Source: JAGWBF01 sp965116325 (GTDB taxonomy: Bacteria > Chloroflexota > Dehalococcoidia > Lucifugimonadales > JAGWBF01). From it: a stretch of 64,000 nt of DNA. The notes beneath the pieces are model-generated. The model had not been told where the DNA came from. It saw nothing but the letters and a program-made list of their open reading frames with translations, and made no database searches. Below are positions 41,847 to 49,311 of the stretch, piece after piece (within the stretch, counting starts at the first letter, position 1; each line of letters opens with the position of its first letter). The translations under genes and the position numbers were made by a program. The stretch spans positions 1,302,001 to 1,366,000 of the forward strand of contig OZ220675.1 of NCBI GenBank assembly GCA_965116325.1, read 5' to 3'.

Positions 41847-43040
41847 CTAGGCCACTGCTGCGAAGGCCTGCTGGGCGGCGCCAACGCCGGCGCCGTAGGC
41901 TACCTCGTAGCCCTCCTCGGGCAGGATGCGCTCCATCGCCGACAGCAGGGCCAGCACGTTGCTCTCTTCAGCCGATCCGCCCATCACCCCGATACGCCAG
42001 ACGTCGCCTGCGATCTGGCCCAGCCCACCGGCGATCTCGATGTTGTAGTCGTTCAGCAGGCGTCCGCGCACCTTAGCTTGGTCCACACCTTCGGGGACCA
42101 CGGCAGTGGTCAGGGGGTTCAGGCGATATGTCGGGTTGGCGAACAGGTCGATCCCCAGGGCCGTAAGGCCTGCCCTTAGTCCTGCGGCTACCCGCGCGTG
42201 CCGGGCGAGGCGGTTGTCCAGACCCTCTTCCATCGCCATGCGCAAAGCTTCCCGCAGGGCATAGATCATGGATATGGGCGCCGTGTGGTGGTACTGGTGG
42301 CGGTCGCCCCAGTAGGTCTGGAGGGTGGACAGGTTCAGGTAGAAGCTCTGCACCTGGCTCTCCCGCTCCTGCATCACCTTCACAGCCCTGGGACCCATGC
42401 TTATGGGCGCCAAGCCCGGCGGAGCGCCTATGCACTTCTGGGTGCAGCTATGGCAGACGTCCAGGTCCCACTCGTCCATATTGACCAGCTCCCCGCCGAG
42501 GGAGGTCACAGCATCGACGATCAGGAGAGCTCCGTAGCGGTGCACCAGGTTGGCTATCTCCGGCAGGGGATTCAGAACCCCTGTGGAGGTCTCGCCGTGC
42601 ACCACGCTGACGGCTTTGACCTTGTCATGCTTCTTCAGCTCATCTTCCAGGGGGGTCAGGTCTGGGCCGATGGCGTCACCCCATTTCAGCTCCACTTTCC
42701 GGACGTCGCCTCCAACCCTGGAGGCGGTGTCTGCTGCCCGGTTGCCGAAGTGGCCATTGACCACAACGATGACGATGTCTCCCTGCTCGACCACGTTGCA
42801 GAAAGCGGCCTCCACGCCCGCAGAGCCGGTGCCCGACACGGGCAGCGTGAGGGGGTTGGAGGTATGGAACATCATCTTGAGCATCTCCATCACATCATCC
42901 ATAACCCCAACGAAGTACGGGTCCAAGTGCCCGAGCACGGGGGCGGACATGGTCTGGAGCACCCGCTGATGGACGCTGCTGGGGCCTGGGCCCATCAGGA
43001 TGCGGTGGGGCGGCCTGAACTCTTCCAGATAGCTGCTCAT
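41847..43040 (-). CDS. Alanine/serine-glyoxylate aminotransferase family protein
   Basis: The 397-residue class V PLP aminotransferase has LMGPGPSSVHQRVLQTMSAP, LPVSGTGSAGVEAAFCNV, HGETSTGVLNP and the PLP lysine in SCTQKCIGAPPG. These match AGXT/serine-pyruvate aminotransferases, which turn glyoxylate into glycine. Lying next to glycolate oxidase genes (which make glyoxylate), this role is plausible; phosphonate or ureidoglycine aminotransferases are related alternatives. I chose ATG 43040 because AAGGTGAT precedes it; ATG 43052 is possible. Confidence 0.85.
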   Translation of the reverse strand: MSSYLEEFRPPHRILMGPGPSSVHQRVLQTMSAPVLGHLDPYFVGVMDDVMEMLKMMFHTSNPLTLPVSGTGSAGVEAAFCNVVEQGDIVIVVVNGHFGNRAADTASRVGGDVRKVELKWGDAIGPDLTPLEDELKKHDKVKAVSVVHGETSTGVLNPLPEIANLVHRYGALLIVDAVTSLGGELVNMDEWDLDVCHSCTQKCIGAPPGLAPISMGPRAVKVMQERESQVQSFYLNLSTLQTYWGDRHQYHHTAPISMIYALREALRMAMEEGLDNRLARHARVAAGLRAGLTALGIDLFANPTYRLNPLTTAVVPEGVDQAKVRGRLLNDYNIEIAGGLGQIAGDVWRIGVMGGSAEESNVLALLSAMERILPEEGYEVAYGAGVGAAQQAFAAVA

Positions 43041-43138
43041 ATCACCTTCCATAGTAGAGGCATGGCAACAGGTCTTGGCGTCGCCTGCTGATTGCCCTGA
43101 GATAGTGTCTTGTGGGTGCCGGACCGGTGCGTGGACTG

Positions 43139-43936
43139 CTAGGTTACCGGGGAGGCACCCCCGTCTATGTTAACTGCAATGCCTGTCAGGTAGCTGGCCC
43201 GCTCGGAAGCCAGGAAGGCGATCACATCGCCGGCCTCTTCGGCCTCCCCTATCCGTCCCAGGGGAAGGTCCCGGGCTTCCGACATCTGGTCGTAGAACTC
43301 ATCCAATCGCAGGCTGGGGTTCTGTACATTGGCCTGGGCAAAGCGACGTTCGTGCTGACCGCTCTTGATTAGCCCGATGCACACCGTCGTCACCAGGATG
43401 TTGTCCTTGGCGAGGTCCTTGGACAGGGCCTTTGTGACAGCGATGCCCGCTGCCCTGGACACTGAGGTGGGCACGGAGCCGGCCCCGGGCGTCTTGGCCC
43501 CCAGGTTGGTGACGTTGATGATCCGGCCTCCGCCCACCTTGCGCATGTGGGGTATAGCCTCCCGGGCGAAGCGAATGGCTGCCCAGAGCTTCAGGTCGAA
43601 ATCGGCGTGCCACTCCTCATCGGTCACCGATTCGAAGGGATGCGCCGCCGACTGGCCAGCGTTGTTGACCAGGATGTCCAGCCGGCCGAAGGTTTGGGTC
43701 GCGGCCTGTATGACCCGCGATATATCGCCAGGGTCTGCAACGTTAGCCCTGATCGGCAGCACCGTTCCCTCGGTGCGTATCTCGATCTCCCGGGCTGCAT
43801 CCTGAAGGACATCTTCCCGTCGCGCGCATATGACCACCTTGGCGCCCTCATCGCACATGCGCCAAGCCGCTGCCCGGCCGATGCCATAGCTCCCACCGGT
43901 TACTATGGCAACCTTGCCCTTGAGACCCAAGTCCAT
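43139..43936 (-). CDS. SDR-family protein without the Tyr-Lys catalytic pair
   Basis: The 265-residue Rossmann protein has TGGSYGIG (13-20) and NNAG (91-94). The active-site YX3K is replaced: the aligned stretch SVPTSVSRAAG gives Thr157 for Tyr and Arg161 for Lys. The usual Ser lies in NVTNLGA, where no Ser is present. The C-terminal GIAVNIDGG is normal. It belongs to a divergent SDR subgroup whose chemistry is not obvious. It stands on the same strand upstream of the aminotransferase. Confidence 0.8.
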   Translation of the reverse strand: MDLGLKGKVAIVTGGSYGIGRAAAWRMCDEGAKVVICARREDVLQDAAREIEIRTEGTVLPIRANVADPGDISRVIQAATQTFGRLDILVNNAGQSAAHPFESVTDEEWHADFDLKLWAAIRFAREAIPHMRKVGGGRIINVTNLGAKTPGAGSVPTSVSRAAGIAVTKALSKDLAKDNILVTTVCIGLIKSGQHERRFAQANVQNPSLRLDEFYDQMSEARDLPLGRIGEAEEAGDVIAFLASERASYLTGIAVNIDGGASPVT

Positions 43937-44016
43937 TGGTCCATCTCCTAGACTGCATCAGGCAGTATTGTCGGGGAAGATTATATCACCCTTGCCAGGA
44001 AAACTACTGGTGCCGG

Positions 44017-45579
44017 CTAAAGCATTCGCAGCGTCTGCATCGCCCTAGGCAGACGGGGTAGCATGTCCGAAGCCAGGACGCCCGCATCTCCCATTTCCCC
44101 GCGAAGCTCTTCGCCCACCGCCGCATGTAGGTACACCCCACAGCAGGCGGCATCCACGGGCTCAGCCCCCTGGGCCATGAGGCCGGCGATCATTCCCGCC
44201 AGCACATCGCCCGTGCCTCCCGATGCCAAAGCAGGGTTGGCAAAGGGACTGATGAAGCAGCGCCCATCGGGCGCCGCAATGACCGTGTAGGCCCCCTTGA
44301 GCACCACCGTCTGCCCCCACCGTTCCGCCATCTCCAGGGCGAGGTCTTCTCGCCGGGCCTGCACCTGGGGAACCGATATGCCGGCCAGGGTGGCCATCTC
44401 GCCCGGATGGGGAGTGAGCACCATGGGATAAGTGATGGCTTCCCACCAGTTGTCGATCTTGGCAAGGTTGTTCAGTCCATCGGCATCCACCACAACGGGA
44501 ATGGACGGCTGGGGATGCTGCAACAGCACCTGCTTCACCAGTTCAACCAGGCCAGGAGAGGAGCCGAACCCGCATCCCAGCAACATGGCGCTGCACCCAG
44601 AGGCAGCCTCCTTTATCGAAGGGGCTGCGTCAACGTGAAATCTGCCCTCCAGGTCGCTGAGAACCGGACGCTGGATCACCTCGGTGAGCTTGGCGGCAAG
44701 CTGGGGATAGATGCACTCCGGGGATGCCAGGGTGACCAGCCCGGAGCCTGCCCGCGCCGCGGCCTCGGATGCCAGGCAGGCCGCGCCGACGTACCTGCCG
44801 GACCCAGCGACCACCAAGGTGTGCCCAAAGGTGCCCTTGTGGGAGATGGACGGGCGCCGGGGCAGGGCGTTGGCCGCTAAGTGTTCGGTCAGGAGCTCGG
44901 TGGGTATCCCGGAATCCAGGCCGGATGGGATGCCTATGTCCACGATGTGCAGCTCGCCCCGCACGTCGGCGCCGGGGAACCGGTAGTGGCCCATCTTGGG
45001 ATAGCCGAATGCGATGGTGTGGTCGGCCCCCGGACAGGCAGGGTCCACCTCGCCGGAATCGGCATCCATCCCGGTGGGCACATCCAGGGCGACGACCGTG
45101 AGCGCACTGCCCGACTGACGGGCGCGGCCCAAGGCCAGCATGACCTGCTGCATGACACCATCCAGGGGCCTCGCCCGGCCCGTTCCCAGGACTCCATCCA
45201 GGACCAGGGCGCAGGAGTCCAGCTCTACCTGCATGGCTGCCCTTTCGGGGTCGTCGGCCGCAGATACAAGCTTGACGCCGCGCTTGGCGGCCTCTGCCAG
45301 GTTAGGGTCGGCGGCGGGCCTTTCCGCCACCAGGTAAGCGGTTACCCTGGCTCCCCAGCGGCTGAGGTGCCCGGCGGCAACGAGGGCATCGCCGCCGTTG
45401 TTGCCCGGCCCTACCAGCGCCAATACCCGAGAGCTAGCCGTGGGTTTCAGGATAGAGGAGCAGAAGCGGGCCGCCGCCAACCCTGCGTTTTCCATGAGGG
45501 CAGAGGCCGGGACGCCGGCGCCGGCGCTGGCGCTGGCCTCCTCCACCTGCCTCATCTGGTCAACGCTGAGTATCTTCAT
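44017..45579 (-). CDS. nnr: Bifunctional NAD(P)H-hydrate epimerase/dehydratase
   Basis: The 520-residue fusion repairs hydrated NADH and NADPH. The N-terminal epimerase (YjeF-N) has ALVGPGNNGGDALVAAGHL and VVALDVPTGMDADSG. The C-terminal ADP-dependent dehydratase has SHKGTFGHTLVVAGSGRY, VLTPHPGEMATL and the signature ALASGGTGDVLAGMIAGLMA. It starts at ATG 45579 (MKILSVDQMRQVEE) and overlaps acpS by 20 bases, the common bacterial arrangement of acpS and nnr. Confidence 0.95.
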   Translation of the reverse strand: MKILSVDQMRQVEEASASAGAGVPASALMENAGLAAARFCSSILKPTASSRVLALVGPGNNGGDALVAAGHLSRWGARVTAYLVAERPAADPNLAEAAKRGVKLVSAADDPERAAMQVELDSCALVLDGVLGTGRARPLDGVMQQVMLALGRARQSGSALTVVALDVPTGMDADSGEVDPACPGADHTIAFGYPKMGHYRFPGADVRGELHIVDIGIPSGLDSGIPTELLTEHLAANALPRRPSISHKGTFGHTLVVAGSGRYVGAACLASEAAARAGSGLVTLASPECIYPQLAAKLTEVIQRPVLSDLEGRFHVDAAPSIKEAASGCSAMLLGCGFGSSPGLVELVKQVLLQHPQPSIPVVVDADGLNNLAKIDNWWEAITYPMVLTPHPGEMATLAGISVPQVQARREDLALEMAERWGQTVVLKGAYTVIAAPDGRCFISPFANPALASGGTGDVLAGMIAGLMAQGAEPVDAACCGVYLHAAVGEELRGEMGDAGVLASDMLPRLPRAMQTLRML

Positions 45580-45943
45580 CCCTGCGATACCCCACAACAA
45601 AGGCCACAGCATACTCCCGCGAGTGGGACATGCTGAGGGACAGCTCCTCGACGCCCAGGCGCTGGGCCCGACGTTGGGCGCGGTCATGGAGCAGGATGTG
45701 AGGAGCGCCGCTCTCCCTGCGCGCGATCTCGATGTCCTTCCAACCCACGCCCCGCACCCCGGTGCCCAGGGCCTTCATGGTCGCCTCCTTGGCTGCGAAG
45801 CGGGCAGCCAGGTTGCCCGCCCTGCCACGGCAGTAGGAGATCTCGCCGGGCGTGTAGATGCGGCGGAGGAACCTGTCCCCAAAGCGTTCAACCACCCTGC
45901 CTATGCGAGAGACCTCGATGATATCCACCCCCGAGATCAGCAT
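45560..45943 (-). CDS. acpS: Holo-[acyl-carrier-protein] synthase
   Basis: The 127-residue phosphopantetheinyl transferase starts MLISGVDIIEVSRI (metal-binding Asp8). YTPGEISYCRGRAGNLAARF and the second metal site AAKEATMKALGTG follow, then LSMSHSREYAVAFVV. It loads the 4'-phosphopantetheine arm onto acyl carrier protein. It overlaps metF by seven bases and nnr by 20, so the three genes form one operon. Confidence 0.94.
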   Translation of the reverse strand: MLISGVDIIEVSRIGRVVERFGDRFLRRIYTPGEISYCRGRAGNLAARFAAKEATMKALGTGVRGVGWKDIEIARRESGAPHILLHDRAQRRAQRLGVEELSLSMSHSREYAVAFVVGYRRDEDTQR

Positions 45944-46821
45944 GGGGCCGGGGCTTTGTTGACGTTCAGGTTTTCCAGCACCTTGAGGGTGGAATAGGTT
46001 CGGTTCAAGGTGTAGAAGTGGAGACCGGCCACGCCGTTGCGCCACAGGTCCTCCACCTGCATAGAAGAGTGCTCGATCCCTATTTCCCGGACCGCATTGT
46101 CGTCTTCGGCATACTGCTCCAGCTTGGCATCCAGGTCATCGGGTATGCGGGCGCCGCAGAGGGAGGCGAACCGCCGTATCTGGCCGGTGCTGAGGATGGG
46201 CAGGACTCCCGCAACAATGGGCACATCTATGCCCCATCGCTGGGTGCGCTCCATGAAGCGGTAGTAGTCGTCGTTGTCGAAGAATAGCTGGGTAACCAGG
46301 AATTCGGCGCCGGCATCCACCTTCTTCTTGAGGAAGGCCACGTCGGCCTCCAGGCTGGGGGACTCCAGGTGTCCTTCGGGAAAGCAGGCGCCTCCCACGG
46401 CGAAGCTGTGATTGGCCCGTATGTGCTCGATAAGCTCCGAAGCGTACTGGTAGCCTCCTTCGGGGGGAACGAACCTGTCCTCCCCCCGACCCGGGTCTCC
46501 CCGCAGCCCCAGCACATTCTCCACCTTCGCCGGACCCAGCAGGTCCAGGGCGGCTTCAACCTCTTCCTTGGTCTGGGCGACGCAGGTCACGTGGCACATC
46601 ACCTCCAGGTCTGTCTGCTCCTTGATGCGCCTCACAATGCCAATGGTCTTGTCCCGTGTGCCACCTCCGGCCCCATAGGTCACCGACACAAAATCGGGTT
46701 CCATCTGCCTAAGGGTGGGGATGTTCCGAAACAGGTTCTCGGTCCCCTGCTCCGTGTTGGGCGGGAAGAACTCGAAGGAGATGGTGCGCTTCCCTGATTC
46801 GAATAGCTCGGTAATTTTCAT
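45937..46821 (-). CDS. metF: 5,10-methylenetetrahydrofolate reductase
   Basis: The 294-residue TIM-barrel flavoprotein starts MKITELFESGKRTISFEFFP. It includes DFVSVTYGAGGGTRDKTI, VMCHVTCVAQTKEEV, ENVLGLRGDPG, FLVTQLFFDNDDYY and PIVAGVLPILSTGQI, all typical of MetF. It makes 5-methyl-THF for methionine synthesis or acts in one-carbon oxidation. It heads the metF-acpS-nnr operon. Confidence 0.95.
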   Translation of the reverse strand: MKITELFESGKRTISFEFFPPNTEQGTENLFRNIPTLRQMEPDFVSVTYGAGGGTRDKTIGIVRRIKEQTDLEVMCHVTCVAQTKEEVEAALDLLGPAKVENVLGLRGDPGRGEDRFVPPEGGYQYASELIEHIRANHSFAVGGACFPEGHLESPSLEADVAFLKKKVDAGAEFLVTQLFFDNDDYYRFMERTQRWGIDVPIVAGVLPILSTGQIRRFASLCGARIPDDLDAKLEQYAEDDNAVREIGIEHSSMQVEDLWRNGVAGLHFYTLNRTYSTLKVLENLNVNKAPAPC

Positions 46822-46891
46822 AGCTTCATCGTGGTCCGTGGTTTCTGGATTTGGCCCCCACTAGGGGAAAGGCCGCCTTTGGGTGGTCTAG

Positions 46892-47539
46892 CTAACCGAA
46901 GTGGGCAAGGGCTGCCTTGTAGTCCTCGGCGGTGTTGAGGTCGAGAAGCACCTCCGGGTTGTCCGTCTCCAGCCTCAGGGTGCGGTCTTCATGCCTTCTG
47001 ACCAAGGCCTTCAGGCCTAGACCGCCCTCCTCGATCTCCATCACCTCCGGCACCAGGGCAGGATGGAAGATTATGGGGTGCCCGCCTTTGCCCCGGTACG
47101 TGGGGATGGTAATCAGGCGTGGAGCATCCCTTCCATCCTGGTGTTCGAGGTGGTGCTCCATGATGCGCCGCACACACTCGGACGTGCGGGGTTGGTCCAC
47201 GTTCAGCACCAGGATCCCGGCGGCCTCAGTCGCCTCGTCCCGCAGGGAGTCGATACCGGCCTTGACGGAGGTGGTCTTCCCCTGGCGATAGTCCGGGTTT
47301 TCCACCCAATCCACGCCCGGAGTTCCTTCCAGTAACGGCGAGAGTTGGGATATTTCATGTCCAAGAACGACCATAGTGCGGGCTACTCCGGCCTTCCTGA
47401 GAGAGCTGATCTGGTATTCGATAAGAGTGGAGCCTTGAAAGGGGAGGAGCGCCTTAAGCTGGCCCATGCGGGTGGACTCACCTGCCGACAAGAGGAGGGC
47501 AAGGATGGGCCCTGCAGTATTGGGACTGGGGGACGCCAC
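46892..47539 (-). CDS. MobA/MocA-like nucleotidyltransferase
   Basis: The 215-residue NTP transferase has LALLLSAGESTRMGQLKALL (nucleotide-binding loop), VLNVDQPRTSE (metal Asp in the VDQP form typical of MocA) and YRGKGGHPIIFHPALVPEV. It likely adds CMP to the molybdenum cofactor for the molybdo-hydroxylase encoded upstream. Lying eight bases after xdhC supports this. A GTG start is used. Confidence 0.87.
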   Translation of the reverse strand: MASPSPNTAGPILALLLSAGESTRMGQLKALLPFQGSTLIEYQISSLRKAGVARTMVVLGHEISQLSPLLEGTPGVDWVENPDYRQGKTTSVKAGIDSLRDEATEAAGILVLNVDQPRTSECVRRIMEHHLEHQDGRDAPRLITIPTYRGKGGHPIIFHPALVPEVMEIEEGGLGLKALVRRHEDRTLRLETDNPEVLLDLNTAEDYKAALAHFG

Positions 47540-47547
47540 CGGCTGTC

Positions 47548-48684
47548 CTAGTCGGACATTACCCCAGCAGCCTGTCCCTTACCCACCGCCCGCTCGAAGT
47601 ACTTCCGGTCCATCTTCATAGGACCGCCGGAGCCACTGCGACGCTCCATGATGATTTCGGACATGATGCTCACCGCCAGCTCCTCGGGGGTGAGGGCGCC
47701 TATGTCCAGCCCGATGGGTGCATGGACATCCCTGAGCCGCTCCACCGGTATGCCCTGCTGCACCAGTCTCTGGTAGATCATTATGGTCTTGCGACGGCTC
47801 CCCAGGAGGCCCACGTACCTGGCCGGGGTGCGTACCGCCGACTCCAACGCTAGATCATCGAACCAGTGGCCCCGGGTAGCTATGAGGATGAAGGTGTTGG
47901 CGTTGACCGGCACCTGGTCCATAGCCTTGGTGTAGTCGGGCACCACGATGGTGTCCTCGGCGCCGGGGAACCGCTCGGGGTTGGAGAACTGGGCGCGGTC
48001 ATCCACCACGTAGATGCGGAAGCCCAGCATGAGGGCCAGGGCGTAAGTCGCTTTACCTACGTGCCCGCCCCCAACAATAACCAGGGTCGGCGGGGTGGTG
48101 AAACCCTCGACGTAGATCTCGGCGCGGAAAGGCGTGGCGATGTGCTCGTTGTTCCCCAGGTCGGCAACCCTGCGAGCGCCCTCCAGGGCAATCTCGTCCA
48201 AGTCCCCGTCGCCCAGGCTGCCGAAGACAGACCCGTCTTCTTTCAGGAGCAGCTTGGCCCCCTGGACCCCCCTGCCCCCGTCAGCCTTGATAAGCGTCGC
48301 CACCGCCACGGGGTTGCCGCTCTCGTAGGCCCCCAGCATGGCATGGCCGTAGTCCAGGAACTCCCTGGGGTCCCAGAAGGGCTCCAGGAAGAAGTACATA
48401 GTCCCGCCGCAGACCAGTCCGTCCCTTGCTGCTATGTCCTCGTTGAGCAGGTAGTCCTTGTACTCGGGGCCAGTCTTGCGCCTGAGGATCTCCTTGGCGG
48501 CGAACCAGATGTCCCCTTCCACGCAACCCCCGCCCAGGGTGCCGACGCCGCTGCCATCCTGGCGCACCAGCAGCTTGGCCCCCGGCTTCTGGGGCGTGGA
48601 ACCCTTGGTCCTGACCACTGTGGCCAGGACGCAGGGCTGGTCTTGTTCCAGCAGGTTGACGGCTTCCTGTATAGCTTCTCTCAT
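47548..48684 (-). CDS. xdhC: XdhC-family molybdenum hydroxylase maturation factor
   Basis: The 378-residue protein has the N-terminal XdhC/CoxI domain (LATVVRTKGSTPQKPGAKLL, GTLGGGCVEGDIW) and the C-terminal Rossmann domain (PTLVIVGGGHVGKATYALAL, FILIATRGHWFDDLAL, YVGLLGSRRKTIMIYQRL). XdhC binds the cofactor, promotes its sulfuration and inserts it into xanthine-dehydrogenase-type enzymes. The target is probably the enzyme at 49312-52956, separated here by a repeat cluster. Confidence 0.93.
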   Translation of the reverse strand: MREAIQEAVNLLEQDQPCVLATVVRTKGSTPQKPGAKLLVRQDGSGVGTLGGGCVEGDIWFAAKEILRRKTGPEYKDYLLNEDIAARDGLVCGGTMYFFLEPFWDPREFLDYGHAMLGAYESGNPVAVATLIKADGGRGVQGAKLLLKEDGSVFGSLGDGDLDEIALEGARRVADLGNNEHIATPFRAEIYVEGFTTPPTLVIVGGGHVGKATYALALMLGFRIYVVDDRAQFSNPERFPGAEDTIVVPDYTKAMDQVPVNANTFILIATRGHWFDDLALESAVRTPARYVGLLGSRRKTIMIYQRLVQQGIPVERLRDVHAPIGLDIGALTPEELAVSIMSEIIMERRSGSGGPMKMDRKYFERAVGKGQAAGVMSD

Positions 48685-48800
48685 CGTCTGTCCAAAGCTA
48701 TGCTATCTGGTTCCATGTTACCAGAGCAGGCCCCCAGATTCAATTTGGGGGCGTTCACCCTCACTCAAGCGCCCCATTTCCTGCCCTAAGCGGCCTAGGG

Positions 48801-49230
48801 CTGTCCGTTCCCCTTCGATTTCCCTCAGGGCGAACGGACAGCCGTGCTGATCGAACTATTCTGGAAGCCGGCAATGGGGCGTCCTATGACGAAAGACCCC
48901 CCGTCATTGCGGCGTAGGCCGCAATCCAGGAAATTTGGGGAATGGAACCGATCGGGTGTGACTAGAGGCAGGCCTGGGCTGTCCGGTCCCCTTCGATTTC
49001 CCTCAGGGCGAACGGACAGCCGTGCTGATCGAACTATTCTGGAAGCCGGCAATGCTCCGCCCTGGATTGCGGCCTTCGCCGCAATGACGAGAAGCGTGCC
49101 CCATTACCATCACTCTGACGGCCCAAACGTCTTCACTCCCGCTTTCGTGGGAGTCTACGTTCCTTACTGCCTGTTCATTGCGGGCCCTATCTGTCCGTTC
49201 GCCCTGAGGGAAATCGAAGGGGAACGGACA
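48801..49230. repeat. Composite cluster of dispersed inverted repeats
   Basis: The cluster lies in a 627-base gene-free gap between xdhC and the molybdo-hydroxylase. It contains three TGTCCGTTC...GAACGGACA units (48802, 48979 with one mismatch, and an inverted copy at 49192), two ATTGCGGC palindromes (48905 and 49066) and one CTCCCGCTTTCGTGGGAG unit (49136). The first two B-A pairs share the linker GAACTATTCTGGAAGCCGGC, so a unit of about 170 bases has been duplicated. No gene is seen. Confidence 0.85.
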
Positions 49231-49311
49231 GAGGAGAGCGGGGTGCGGTTGCAATAAGGAAGGGCGGCCGAGTGGCCGCCCTTCCTTGACCGTTCTTAGT
49301 GTCTCGGCCGC

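Noticed and set aside
48685..49311. Small proteins in the repeat-rich gap
   Set aside because: Open frames there are made of repeated palindromic units in alternate orientations; no coding bias or start signal supports them.
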